NCBI RefSeq assembly: GCF_016086655.4
Contig: NC_052143.2
Coordinates: forward strand, 24,505,886-24,569,885
Length of the DNA: 64,000 nucleotides
Reading direction: 5' to 3'
Origin: Lepeophtheirus salmonis
Lineage: Eukaryota > Arthropoda > Copepoda > Siphonostomatoida > Caligidae
Numbering within the stretch: the first letter of the stretch is position 1; each line of letters starts with the position of its first letter. Position numbers and translations under genes: made by a program. The notes beneath the pieces are model-generated. The model was not told the DNA's origin. It saw only the letters and a list, made by a program, of their open reading frames with translations, and ran no database searches. Of this stretch, positions 1-11,749 are shown piece after piece.

Positions 1-139
1 TAAAAAAAATAGTTTGTCATGCTTTTGCATATGAATTAAACTATTTTTAATCCATCACTACGTACTCACATTAAAGTCAAAAAGGGCTTAAAATGACCAT
101 ATTTTTTGTAAAAAATTAAAATTTCGTGTTTTTAATTGG

Positions 140-553
140 AAATTCGTCTTCTAGCGGGAGTACCTTGGTCTTCAATATGTCCAAGTTATCGATCAAGGCG
201 TCCTACGTCTTCCAGTAGAATAGGGCACACGGTTGCCATGATGTTTAAGGTCGTTAGGATGAGTTTGGCCCGTTCCAAACATGCATCTTGTTGCTGTTGA
301 GTCATTGGAGCCACTGACTTCTTTTTGGCAAATTTGGCCATGAACAGGGTGGGCTTGTCCACAAACGCCTTCTTAGCCATTTCTGGGGTCAGTTTGGCCG
401 GCCTTCCAGTACTGGACTTGATTTTAAGGGGTTCCCCTCTTTCATGAGCTTTCTGATCCTGTCGACGGTATCTCTCTCGATCCCAACAATCTTGACGATT
501 TCAGGTACCCTGTGGCAGGCACAAATCAAAGTAGCAATCTGATTTCTTTTTGC
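140..553 (-). pseudogene. Tc1/mariner transposase relic, N-terminal DNA-binding part
   Basis: Read on the minus strand from about 553, the sequence encodes a helix-turn-helix region (KRNQIATLI, then PEIVKIVGIERDTV), a GRPAKLTPEMAKK linker and FAKKKSVAPMT. This is the order seen in the paired HTH domain of Tc1/mariner transposases, which binds the terminal inverted repeats. A one-base frameshift falls near 425-440, between the first helix block and the GRPAK linker. A further piece (LERAKLILTTL) resembles the region just before the first catalytic aspartate; after it the frame is lost and the catalytic core is absent. I see no clear terminal repeat, and the element may run past the left window edge. 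The family call is confident; the product is dead. Confidence 0.75.
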
Positions 554-3500
554 TTAAATTTATCCTTTAAGTAAAGAGGCGATAGAGGCGATTGCAATAC
601 ATTAGTAAGCTTAAAAAGTCAGCTGTCGCTTGAAACAACTGTAATTTACAAATTACAATCACTATACCTCGAAAAATTAATCTATTGTTGTGGTGTATCC
701 CTTTCTTGCGACCCGGTATGGTATTGTATTTATTTATGTTTCTATCCTTCTTGTTTTAGTCGTACGAAGCTATTTTTGTTTTAGTTCTTATTTTAATAAT
801 TTTTATTTATTTGCTTTCAACCAAATCCTTTTACTTATTTGATTGACGACTTTTATGAAATGTGATAAACTCGGAATTTTTGTTATCTTTTGACTCACCT
901 AGCTAATTAATTGTTGTATTGACTTTTGTTTTGGGATTTAATTGTGAACTAAAATGTTTATTTATATATGTAACTTCTCTAAACGAATAAAGTCTTTTTG
1001 TGGAAAAAACAAAACAAATTTTATTAAATTTCGCAACCCTGTTGAAATATTAATTTAAAAAGACAAAATAAAAAATGATTATATTTTGATTATTAGACAT
1101 TAAAAAAGTACCTAAACAAATAATAGTTACATATTCGTGATTAACACACCAAATAAAAATTGAATCTAACACTTTTTTTATTGATTTATTTTACATAAAC
1201 ATACAGGACATGATTTTTAAAGTATTTTTTTTTTTTAAATTGCGTAATTAATAAAGTTTAAAAATGAAAATACTCTTGTAAATATTACTATTTTTGTAAA
1301 GTAGATTTCAGAGACGGTATTGTTAATTTACTTGTAAGATGAGGGAAGGTGTTTGCTGAAACGAAAATAACTTTATTATTATTATTATCGCTAAATAATA
1401 ATAGAAAGTAATAGTCGTTATCGGGGTATAATTGAAACAAAGTATAATATGACAGAAACAGTTGTATCATTTGATCCTCCTTGATCTCTTATCATTTCCA
1501 ACCATTTCAACATTTAAGGTTCAGGTTCTGTTCTTTACGGACAGCAAATTAGAAAAAGACAATATTCCTCCTTTTTGCTTTTCTTTATATGCATACGAGA
1601 TGTGTTGTGTTGGTCCTTATTTAGGCCTGAAGACTGCAGTCCCGTCCAGTTCAGTCCTTAATATCAGTCCTAAAACTTATAAAGTTCAGTACTTGATGAA
1701 GTCACTCAACTTAAAAAATATATTAATATATAGTTACGTCCTAAATGTTCAATTTTTATTTGAATGACTAGACTTCTCAATACATATTTTTCTAAAAGCT
1801 TAGAGCGACTTGTTTCAATCATATCTACATTTTATAAAGTAATAATATTAAAACGCTTTTTAATGTAACTTGGATGCCTCTTTTTAAAATTATTTATAAA
1901 ATAATTAATGTTAATTAATTTTTGCGTGCATGAACTTATATTTTAGGGGTACGAAGGTACTTTAACCTTAAACTATTTCTCCTTAAATCCATTTTCCTTC
2001 AAGGATATTTCGCCTTAATATATAAATAAATTAGATCTATGCGTAGTTTTTGTTTATTTTTGACTCAAATGGATGTTCCGAATTTTTAATCAAAATATGT
2101 ATTACTTATTAATATACAAAACATTAAATGAGCAGAATCATCAATAATTTATCTTGTGAAAGGTAAAGTTGGAAAGATATTGGAGAAGGGATTAGCACTT
2201 CTTCCATTCGAATCATTTTTCCGTCCAAAAACAGAAATTTAATTTTTTAAGGTAATAAAGATTACATTTTTAGATGTAAAAAAAAAATCAAAGTGAGCAT
2301 TAGTTTTATAAAAAAATAATAATAACAACGAATAAAGCTCATTTATTTATTTAAGCGGAATATCCTTAATACATACGAGTAGATTCATAATTATGAAGGT
2401 AACTTAAGAGTCTAGAAGGTCGCCAATCAGCGTTTATCTCGTCAACAATGACCGAATGAAATGTATTCCTCAACGATTATTTTTGCAAGACAAAACAAAA
2501 CATTTTTTTTTACGTTTCATTTACTAAAATAAAGACGAGACTAAATGTGACGAAGATGGGATGAAGTGTAATAAAATGTAATGTGTAGAAACAAGAAGAC
2601 ATAATCACCGGACCTGATAGACTCTACAACCTACCAAATACACAAAATCCAATTTACTTTGTCCTATGTATTACTAATGTGTGTGTGTGTGAGTACCCAA
2701 GAGGAAGGGAGGGGGGAGTAAAGTCAATATTTATTCAAGGGTTCTGCTTTTATTTTATTGCACTAAAGTTGAATCCTTCAGCAGTAACTACTAACTACGT
2801 ATTAAATATCCTCATAAATTGAAAATGAATGATGATTTAAATAAATAAAGAAAGATGATGTTTGTCAAAGGGAAATATATTTTTATAATCTTATATATTT
2901 ATGTATATACACTATTTAAGCCATAAACTTCTTTTTTGCCCTCTTGTACATATCAGAAGTTCAAAAGGAGTTTGAGTTAGAACTAAGTAGCACGGATGAA
3001 AGTCTATTTGCCTTTTCTAAATAAGAAAAAGGTGTCAAAGAATAAAATACATACTTTGTATCTAATTTACATACCCTGAAGTCAATAAATGCCTTTTCCT
3101 TCTATAAATTCACTACTACCATCATGACTAAGCATTCTACAGCTATTGAATCGTGTAATAATAGCAATAAGCAGAAATATGCTCTTACCTGTTCCCTTCC
3201 CCCAAATGTAATGATTCTTTGAATGCCACTCTGCGTTTTCCTGTTCACAATCCGGATGTGTAAATTTAAAATGATTACGTTTTTACATATTATAAAAAGG
3301 GGAGTTTCAAATATAACTTTTGTGACTCCGTCAAAAGTTGAGTTGGATTCCAAATTCGTGGTATTTATTCTTAAATGGATGGCTCTAGAAGACGAGTTGA
3401 ACGACGACGGAGAACTGCATACAATAAAAAACACTCACATAACAAAAATAGAAGAAAAAAAATAGTAGTTTTTTTTCAGAGAAGGAAAAGAAAGAAAGGA

Positions 3501-3706
3501 GCAAGAAAAACAGTGGAGAAGGGGGGAGGGGGGGGGGGTTGTCCACCGGAACGGAGGGAAAAGAAATGATATATAAAAATCAAATGTCCCTACACATCTA
3601 TAACTCAAAGGTGAGGTAACTCCAGGTGTACATAATCTTCAAAAGGAATAGACATCCAATGAAACATATTTTTTGTCTACTGTTAATAATTTAGTTATTT
3701 GATATA
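554..3706. other. AT-rich stretch without recognisable gene
   Basis: Mostly AT-rich sequence with many short homopolymers. It holds a short (TG)n run near 2680-2692 and a G-rich run near 2705-2720. Several open frames of 60-110 codons occur (for example 1462-1767 + and 3102-3434 -), but their composition is random-looking, rich in Lys, Phe, Ile, Ser and Leu, with no domain I recognise. I see no convincing host exon. Confidence 0.5.
3478..3562 (+). repeat. Polypurine tract with long G runs
   Basis: About 85 bases are almost entirely A and G, ending in two long G runs around 3520-3538. This is low-complexity sequence. A basic arginine- and lysine-rich open frame across it (from 3375) is a by-product of the purine bias and is not treated as a gene. 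Confidence 0.7.
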
Positions 3707-3874
3707 TATACTTATGTAGGGCTTTATACAATATAAGGATGTATGTTGTTACTATACAAGGGTTGAATTCTTTAAACTGAAAGCTCAGTTTACAAAATAG
3801 AGCCCCATTAAGTGTAACGTAATTTCCTATTTCTAATATTTTTGGTTGGTTGATAAGATATTTTAAGTGTTTAA
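3707..3874 (+). repeat. Direct repeat, copy 1 (about 170 bp)
   Basis: This starts at TATACTTATGTAGG and ends at TTTTAAGTGTTTAA. A second copy in the same orientation lies at 4111-4286. The copies differ by scattered substitutions and one insertion of about 7 bases in copy 2 (AGAGTG after GGATGTA). The spacer is about 235 bp. I see no coding signal in it and do not recognise the repeat. Confidence 0.85.
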
Positions 3875-4110
3875 CGTATGTCTGTACATTGCCCATTTCT
3901 TATGAATTAAATTGAAAAAAAGTAGGTAGCTGTTTAAAAGAAATCAACGATAACAGGATGAAAAGTATTTTAGATAAAATGTTATGTATATATATAATGG
4001 AAAAAAAAGAAACCTTTCTGCATGTTCAAAAAATAATTATAATAAATATGTATTTTTTTTTTATGCCAAAGAAAGGTGTACATTTTACATTGGGTAAGAT
4101 TACATAGGTA

Positions 4111-4286
4111 TATACTTATGTAGGCCTTTATACAATATAAGGATGTAAGAGTGTATGTCGTTACTATACAAGGGTTGAATTGTTTAAATTGAAAGCTCAG
4201 TTTACAAAATAGAGTCCCATTAAGTGTAATGCCATTTCCTATTTCTAATATTGTTGGTTGGTTGATAAGATATTTTAAGTGTTTAA
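4111..4286 (+). repeat. Direct repeat, copy 2
   Basis: This is the partner of the repeat at 3707-3874, with the same order and orientation and roughly 90 percent identity by eye. The two could be the LTRs of a very small element, a local duplication, or two insertions of one short repeat; the 235 bp spacer shows nothing that decides between these. Confidence 0.85.
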
Positions 4287-4910
4287 TTTTTTATCGGTAT
4301 TAAGTTAACCATAAAAAATCGATCTAAAAAAATATATATTTGTATTGAGTCAAACTCTAATTTAATGTCACAGACAAAGTCTTGAACTAATTTCCATTAA
4401 CTATTTTTATTTTTTTAAATATTTTCATTTCTATGGAACAAATAAGCATAAAAATTATGAATTGCTATACAAAATTAAACTATGAAAATCGTTTTTGATT
4501 TTCATTGAATCTTTTTGTAAAAGTTTTATTTAAGTTTTACTCTAAGTTTAAATTTAGAAAAATGAGACATAAGCCACCCTAATTTTCATCATTAAAATTC
4601 CAGTACCGTGTCAAAAATAGTATAAAAGATTTGGAAGTTTGCAATTAGCTTTTTTTTATACCTTTCATCTGAATCGGCAAAAAAGTAAGTAAAAAATAGA
4701 ACACTCTAATAAATGTGAAACATCAACACAAAAGCAAGCCATAATTATCCTTTCTTAAATTGATCGATTATATTTGAAACGTCCTATTGGGGTCAAATTA
4801 TGTTTTATAAATCAAATAAAAAATATACTCCATAGTTAACATTCTTGGGTATCTCAACTCAATTCGGAAATGTTAACACAAGCCCTATAATTGACCAAAT
4901 AGATCCTTTC

Positions 4911-5221
4911 AATATTGGACTATATCCATGTATATTATAGTCAAACTGTGTAACTATGCCTTTCATGAAATCCCTGAATATGATAGTCATTTCAAAAAAT
5001 GACTGTTTCACTAACGCACTTTACGAAATGATTTAAATTTTCTGGGATTATAAGGAGTCCTTGTTTTTTAGTCATTTTATAAAATCCTTGAAAATTTGAG
5101 TAATTTTGAGAAACATTTATATGAAAAAGTCCTTTCACAAAATGACCAATATTTTTGAGGATTTCATGGAATGCCTAGTTTCACAGCTTGACCGAAACAT
5201 ACATGGATATAGCCTAATATT
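4911..5221. mobile_element. Foldback / long-TIR MITE-like element
   Basis: The left arm (about 4911-5010) and the reverse complement of the right arm (about 5125-5221) match imperfectly over roughly 95 bases, sharing CTATATCCATGTAT, the block GTCAA-CTGTG-AACTA, and TTCATGAAATCC / TCCATGAAATCC. The loop is about 110-140 bp and repeats short TTTCA...AAATGA motifs. No coding capacity is seen. This is the structure of a non-autonomous foldback element. The exact ends and the target duplication are not clear. Confidence 0.65.
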
Positions 5222-5229
5222 GCCAGAAT

Positions 5230-6027
5230 GTATTTCGGTATGATGTAAAAAAATAAATATCCTTTCGTTGGCCTTTGCTCATGGTTGTACTACTATATAC
5301 AATGTAAATAGTGTAAGTGTCAGGTTTAAAATAACATTTAAAACTGTTTAATAAGATTTAAAGGTAAACGACGAAGATATAGTTTATTTGAAATAATATT
5401 TTGATGGTCAAAGGGAGGACGCTCAATATGTTCGTTCTACGTATGTAGAGACTTTTTTATATCAAACGTTGTATCTTTCATGTTGATATTTCTGTTAGAA
5501 AGATGGAATAGATTATATAATATAGATATTTATATATATAGGTTTACCCGGCTTATCAAGGCTTAGTTCATTATAGCGAGTTCGACAATAGCTTGTTCCA
5601 AAATAGCTAATTTGGGTAAGTATGGGGACCCAGAGTTATCGTTTTGACTTTGATGAAGTTGCTGGTCAAATTTGTAGTTTGGGGGTTGTTGCTATACCCC
5701 ACATTAACGGAGACTATACCTTACAATATTAAAAATCTTACTCTTGACAAATTAAATGAAGTAGCTACGAAGGTAGTAAGAAGAAAGATTTTGATTTAGT
5801 ATAAGGATGATGAGTTTAGAATAAATTGAGGGGCGCGCCGAACCGAACAAGTACACGAAAAATAAATACAAAGAAAACATTATACAAAAGAAAATGGGAG
5901 CGAAAATAATAAGATCATTAATCAATACAGGTCAAGCATGCTAGCTAGGAGCAGCAATAGGAGTCTTACATTATCAATATGGTAGACCCCCTTCTTGATC
6001 CAACATGGGGGCCTGTGGACCTCGAAA
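5230..6027. other. Stretch without recognisable gene
   Basis: AT-rich sequence with one short GC-rich patch around 5830-5860 (GGGGCGCGCCGAACCGAAC). I found no coding frame or repeat partner within the window, apart from a loose resemblance of the CCGAACCGAAC patch to the sequence beside the poly-T run at 9982-10070. Confidence 0.4.
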
Positions 6028-6260
6028 GCATTTAAGAGCTTAGCAAAGACTCAAACATAATATTTGAATGATACAATTGTGCCATTGAGTGTGTATTTCA
6101 AGTTGATCAGGCCCTCAGAGTCATCATAATCTAATCTTGTAACTATAGCCTTTTTTGAGAGTCTGAAGCCCACTTAATTGATCCACTGGTTGAATTTGTC
6201 TTTGGTCTTTGATTTTATTAAGAATATTCAGGTATCGTTAGTACTCACTCAATTCTAAAG
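6028..6260 (-). pseudogene. Mariner-type transposase fragment, inverted copy of the 6.5-6.9 kb element
   Basis: Read on the minus strand, this piece aligns base by base, with gaps, to 6690-6884 on the plus strand: shared landmarks are ATATTCTTAAT, CCAGTGGATCAA, GGCTTCAG, TTACAAGAT, CTGATCAAC and AATGGCACAAT. It is therefore the same family, in opposite orientation about 450 bp away. Stops and frameshifts fill every frame. The partner copy retains a clearer HTH region, so this fragment derives from the DNA-binding part of the transposase and the sequence just after it. I first read it as a LINE reverse transcriptase but dropped that once the partner alignment was seen. Confidence 0.6.
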
Positions 6261-6385
6261 GTGTGTTATCTCATCTCGCTTGTGTGTGTACACGTCCCAG
6301 TGTAGATATAGGAATAAATATATATGTATATATGAATAAATGATATTTTTGGGATAGCAACTCTTCTCCCAGTATCATATGTACT

Positions 6386-7010
6386 AGGTGCGGCGAAAAA
6401 ATCTTTATACTTCGATTTGCTACATAAATCTATGTATTTGTGAATGCAGTAAAATTGTTCCGTTCAAATACAAAAATAAAACTTCTTAAGTGTCTTAGAA
6501 GCGGAGAAAATGCCATCTGAACGTGACCAACGAATTTCGGCTTGTGCACTTTTTGACGCTGGCAAGAAACCCAAGGAGATTTCCATGTTACCATGGGTCC
6601 AGGCCAACGAATGCGGTATATGAAGTTGTTCTTGGCAGAGTTGAGAAAATAAGTCCTACGAATAACGGGACAAAGTTGTGAGCATTCACCAGACGTGGAT
6701 ATTCTTAATGCCTTCAGAGACGAAATAAAAGTTCTGCCAGTGGATCAAAAAAGGCTTCAGCCACTCAAAAAGGATATGATTACAAGATCCTCTTATTGGA
6801 GTCTGATCAACATGAAATATGCACTAAATGGCACAATCGTCAACTTCAAATATACTATTTGTGTCTTTTACAAACTCTTAAATGGTGAATAAAAAGTTTT
6901 TCCATGTTTCATTTACAATATTAATGAAGCTTGGTGAATAAAGGGTCAGTTTAAAATATTTGTTTTTTTATAAGAACGGGTATATTCCATACTTTGATCC
7001 TCGGCGCAAT
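6386..7010 (+). mobile_element. Internally deleted mariner-type element
   Basis: The left end begins after a TA at 6385-6386 with GGTGCGGCGAAAAAATC. The right end, read in reverse complement from about 7010, gives TTGCGCCGAGGATCAAAG. These are imperfect inverted repeats sharing the TGCG-CGA core. Between them lie a leader of about 120 bp and the start of a transposase frame (6510), but no catalytic domain, so the unit of about 625 bp is a deletion derivative. The ends are approximate; the coding part supports the family call better than the TIRs do. Confidence 0.55.
6510..6884 (+). pseudogene. Mariner-type transposase N-terminus
   Basis: An ATG at 6510 opens with MPSERDQRISACALF, then DAGKKPKEIS, which is a typical first HTH of mariner-like transposases. 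A frameshift follows near 6590. The frame resumes with the DVDILNAFRDEIKVLPVDQK block and the second HTH (KKDMITRSSYWSLIN). The last part (to 6884) is shared with the inverted fragment at 6028-6260. None of the three catalytic acidic residues is present. The role in the intact element is binding the terminal repeats; this copy is inactive. Confidence 0.75.
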
Positions 7011-7344
7011 ATCTATCACAGCCAAGATTGAATATATATACGAGGTTTTTTTTTGCAAGAATCTAAGATTTTGATGCATAATTTATTATTAAAAAATTGA
7101 GAGTATTAATTTTTTGTTTAAGGGAATTCTACTGGTTTAATTTTAACATAATAAGTTATAGTCTCAAAACATAGGGTCTTTAGGCGAAGATAAGTTCTAA
7201 AATTTTTCAAAAGTTACCCAATTCTTATGGTTACATTTAAAAAATAAAATTACTCAGAGAATGTTGTTTATATCTACATTAAAATATTCATTATTAAACA
7301 TGTATAAAATTATTAATCCTTGTTCTTAACATTATGGCAAAATA

Positions 7345-7560
7345 CTTCACTACTAACTTGAAGCCAGTACACACAACGTCTTCCGATTTTTTAAAACTCC
7401 GCGACTGCTATCAGGGAGTCCTTGCTGAGCCGAAAAACATTTCTCCTTTCCCCTCGACCAATCCTTACATTTTGAAGTCAAATGGGCTAAGATCAGGTGA
7501 AGAAATAGGTCAAAAGTATTCAAAAATTTCTTTGCACAATGTTGGAACTTCATTAGTAGT
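7345..7560 (-). pseudogene. Possible Tc1/mariner transposase C-terminal scrap
   Basis: On the minus strand, around 7465-7510, the frame reads SSPDLSPFDF, matching the motif that carries the third catalytic aspartate in Tc1/mariner enzymes (SPDLxPxD). The flanking residues resemble the family only weakly, and stops interrupt the frame. An overlapping plus-strand open frame of 120 codons (7334-7696) has no recognisable domain and I regard it as a shadow. The call rests on one motif. Confidence 0.4.
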
Positions 7561-7696
7561 TTATACTGTAGTAAATAACTCTACTAATATTTTTAACTTG
7601 GAGAACGACATCTATAAACATAATGACGTTACAATGTTATATGTTTGTAAGATCGGAAAGTCATCAACACATTGTAATGAGTATATCAATATGTAA

Positions 7697-9949
7697 TGCA
7701 TCCAAATTAATGTATTTTTATAAAGTTGATCAGGGTTTGACTTCATGAATTAGTTATTAAATGCTGATGTTTTCAATATATTTAGCTCTCATGAGTATAT
7801 ATATGATTACCTTTATTATATAGATTCTCATATGTTGCCCCAAAAGTCCGCGGTCTGGCCGAAATCTGATACCTCGTAGCCCAAAGCCCGATATTTTATT
7901 GCTTGATCCACCTCTAGTCAGGGACATATTATTTTTTTTTTGGTTAGATTAAGGCCAATGCAACAAACAAAAAACAATAATTGGATCATATCTTTATTGC
8001 CCCTTTTTTCTATCTTTAAAGTACAATTACTGTCCATAAAATGGGTGTAAGGATCCCCTTTTTTGCATATAGTGATTGAAATAAATGTAAAAAATACCAT
8101 AGTACAGAAAAAAATATATCCAAACACGGGAAATTCTTATGTATGAAGGTATTTATTTTTGTAAATACTTATATATTTTAGAAAGTCAATGCAAACTTAA
8201 ACTTGACACTGTTGTATAATATTTTACTTATTGAATAATATTAAAGATTGCAAAAGGATTGCATAAGAGAAACAGCATCTACCGACAAAACATATATATT
8301 TAGTTGTGTTCCTTGATACAAAACTTATGATGACAATTCCAAAATTATTTAAATTAATAAAGCAAAGTTTGTGTGACGGTCTGTTTGTTGACACTTCAGT
8401 TTTAAGTGTATGGATAATATCACAGAACTGCAAGACTACTTTATTTTATTTGTCTGAAATAATAACAAGTTATAAGACCATATTTATCAACTATTATAGG
8501 ACCCATTTACCTGGTACCTGTAACAATCCTAATTCGTAAAAACATCAACAAGAATGAATTGTATTTTACAAAATATTGCAAAGGAAATAAGAATGTAGCA
8601 ACAAGCGTGTGAGACGCTCAGCGAGTCATTTCAAAAATAAAACAATAGCTTATAATATAATTCTAAGCAATACCTGGTACTCACTCTAGTTTATTAGGAG
8701 TGAATCTATTTAAATCATGAAAAAGTTTTGAAATTATATCAATTGTAGTTTTTCTCATAGAAAAATTGTGATCCCTCAAGGAAAAGTGGGTTTAAAATAC
8801 TATGTAAGGAGAGGTGTTGCGTCGTAAAACTTTAACTGGTTTCACCAAAAATATTAAAGGTAAAGTAGGGACCTCTCAATATTTACAAAATTGAGGTAAA
8901 AATTCATTAAAATAAAAGAATAAAGTTAAATAATATAGGTGTTTGCGTTATACAATATTGGTATTTATGAATGAGTTCTTTTATGTCATTTCTTTAAATG
9001 CTTTCTTTCATCCACTTCTAGCCCTTTTTAAGCTTTTTCATGAATGTTTTTGCTACGCAATACATTTTCAATTTAAATTTCAGTGATTAGTTTGTCTCTT
9101 TCACATAAATAAACTGTCTTTGAAGGAGATTTTTAGGTATTTAGATAGGGAACTGAAGGCACGAAGGAAATACTCTAGACGGGAAGTACAACTCATATTA
9201 AAAAATAAAAAAACTTTAATATTTTTGACGGATCTAAACTTAGCTAGTAAAAAAAAAATCGCTTTATAACATAATAGTTTTCCTGAATAATGAAACCTTC
9301 CAACCAAAGCAGACAAGAGTACGCGAAGAGGGAGAGGATTTGTCTTAGACAAAGCAATTTTTTAAGGTCTTATTTTTCTAGACACATAATTACTCCACAT
9401 TTTGTGTTCATGATATTAATTAATGTGGGGACATCGGTAAATCAATAAACTATTTTCTAAAAAGAATATAAATGAGCTTTTCTGTAACGTAGCAGAAGTT
9501 ATGTTGTAGACAAAGCTGATTTTTCGAGGACAAGACTGAACTTTTGATATGACCTCTTGTTTACCGTTTCTTGGAATTGTAAAATTGGTTTAATAAGCCC
9601 TTCTCACTCTAGCTTTCAGTGTCGAATAATCCAATAAGTACCTCCTTGATGATTGCATGTTATTCCCCACTTATACTTCAAACTCTTTGACAATACGTTC
9701 ATTAATTCTCGTACTTACTAGGCTTTCTCATTTCCTGGGAAACAAATGTATGAACATTCGGATCCCGTTAGTAAATAATAAATAATTTGAAAATTTAGCA
9801 TTTCTTTTTATATTTAAGAAGAAATAATAAATTTTGAGACTATTCAATCAATAAATTATCAAATTTCATGTTCTTTATTTTTATCAGTATCACCATTACT
9901 GTGCGGGCTATTTATTAGAGACTTTTGGTATTTGTTAACCAACCCACGA

Positions 9950-9982
<33 letters not shown>

Positions 9983-11295
9983 AATAAAAGTGATAGGATT
10001 GGGAAGGAAAACTAAACGCATAGTTCGGTACGGACCGCGGTACACCCTTCACGATACACGATTCGGAACAGTATCTTGTAAAAAATATTATTTTTAATGG
10101 AATTACTTTTGTTTTTCAAGTTGTTTTTTTTTTCGATATTTTATACTTTTATAATTTCTTTTCAGTACAAATAACTTAACTTCTCTAAAAAAACATAGCT
10201 TAATATATACATGTATATACTATTATTCATGAATATTTATTTATTTATTTTTTGCAAAAAAATGAGCTTGTCTCTACATTTTCCGGTAATAAACAAGACC
10301 GATTAGCAGTCACACTTTCACCAGCTGTCAAAAGAATATTTATTTTTTTATTAATACTGATGTACTGAGGTATTGACAAGCTAACTTCGAAACATTTGTA
10401 AATTTATTTAAATTATCGCTTCACCAATGCACGTAGTTTTCGTCAACTATGATGTATTTGATCAATTTAAGTAATTAAATCTTCTTTTTTGTATAAGCAA
10501 ATACATAATACATGGAGTAAAATCTTACCTCATTATCGATAATAATTTGGAGAAAAATATATAAACTCCACATAAATAAAAAATGATTTAAAAAAGGAAA
10601 GAAACCTCGAGTAAGTAAGTGAATACAGTTTATCATTTAAAATAATATTACTTTGATAAGTTGAATTTTTTTTATATCTTCTTCGAATGTGAAGTAGTTC
10701 TTTGATAAGTGGACGATTGTCATATTATATAAATAAAACAATCATATCAAATGCCAAAAAAAACATTTATTAAAATGCTGGAAGAAATGCATATTGTGCA
10801 TATAAGCAGAGTCATACTCATTTAATACGTCTTTGCTAGGGGAGAAGGGAAATTTTTTAAAGGGGAAAATTTTTCAATTGAAAGAATCGCAAAAGATAAA
10901 CAAGAAATCATTATTTTCCTTTGTTTTATCATTTCTTTCAATTGTCTGCCCATCCAAATTATATATATGTTCAAAAACTATTCAGTTCACCAAACAAAAA
11001 AATAAAAACACAGTTTCTATCTATTTTTCTTTTGAAATGGGTGTTGTGGCTAGTTATATATACAACAATATAATAGTGTGAATTGTACGTTCATATTATC
11101 ATCTACTATTATTAAATATAAAGGCTTTCATTTAAATTACATACAAAAATGGCCCAAAATACTCTAAAACAAATAATCCCATATAATTTTATATCATATC
11201 AATAATATGCAAAAAAAAAAAAAAGAAGTCAGACTGGTCCCTTTTTAAAGAAACTACTGCCTTGAGCCTTATAGTCAAGGAATAACTGTACGGCT
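7697..11295. other. Long AT-rich stretch with little recognisable content
   Basis: No transposase or gene is recognised here. Notable contents are a 30-base T run at 9952-9981 and an open plus-strand stretch of about 60 codons at 9078-9262 with a charged composition (LKEIFRYLDRELKARRKYS). The latter has no ATG and no recognised domain. An acceptor-like TTTAAATTTCAG lies just before it at about 9083, but a TGA follows it directly in that frame, so I do not call an exon. Confidence 0.45.
9952..9981 (+). repeat. Poly-T run of 30, possible retroposon poly-A tail on the minus strand
   Basis: Thirty consecutive T. On the minus strand this is an A30 tail preceded by about 90 bp of non-AT-rich sequence containing GTACCGCGGTCCGTACCGAAC (10020-10065). 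That could be a short retroposed or hAT-derived sequence, but no other copy with the same structure is present in the window. Confidence 0.5.
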
Positions 11296-11299
11296 TATC

Positions 11300-11745
11300 T
11301 CCATGTGAATGTTACCCCTTCACTAATTAAGGGAGCTTTCAGTACATCCAAATTGGATATGTCTCCTTGCCTACCCTGTCCTCCAAAATGAACCAGAATC
11401 TACAATCCATCGGTTTCAAATTCGGACTGGATGGAGACTAAAAGTTGTTGCTCCAAAAATTAGGGGAATGTGTCTCATACCACTTTTGTATCATATAAGA
11501 TGTATGAGAATGAGTATAATCCTGTTGAAAGGTATACAACTCTTACTTGAGGTGGGAATTGGCACAAGAGTGGATACTTTTTTCGAAAATGGCACCCACG
11601 TACTCAATGCTGTTAATTTTGTCCCCCTAGGGCACAAAGATAAGGTGCACCTTATGTGGACGCCTGAACATATAGCATCACTTGACTTTGTGTTTTCCAT
11701 TGAAAATATCCTACAGGGTAATCGGACCTTTTATTGACCAAAACT
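11300..11745 (-). pseudogene. Tc1-like transposase relic, catalytic and C-terminal region
   Basis: The minus strand, read across frames, gives FQQDYTHSHTS at about 11525-11495, which is the second catalytic aspartate motif. It is followed by QKWYETHSPNFW, PSSPNLKPMD, then FWFILEDRVGKETYP. The order and spacing are those of the second half of the DDE domain of Tc1-like transposases. At the third acidic position the usual D of SPDLNP reads N. Several frameshifts and stops are present. The N-terminal HTH is not seen. It sits alone, about 750 bp from the next relic. Confidence 0.7.
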
Positions 11746-11749
11746 CGAT

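Noticed and set aside
3375..3569. Arginine/lysine-rich open frame ending in a glycine run
   Set aside because: It is a direct product of the polypurine and poly-G tract.
5833..5845. GGCGCGCC eight-base palindrome (rare-cutter site)
   Set aside because: A single occurrence with no cloning-vector sequence around it; treated as natural.
6028..6210. LINE reverse-transcriptase segment on the minus strand (VGFRLSKK, LNGTIVSFKY)
   Set aside because: The same bases align in inverted orientation with the mariner-type element at 6690-6884, including parts that are clearly transposase; the LINE resemblance was in an incidental frame.
7334..7696. Plus-strand open frame of 120 codons
   Set aside because: No domain, and the minus strand over the same bases carries an SSPDLSPFDF transposase motif.
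9083..9262. Possible exon after an acceptor-like TTTAAATTTCAG
   Set aside because: A TGA stands directly after the acceptor in the only long frame, and the frame has no recognisable domain.
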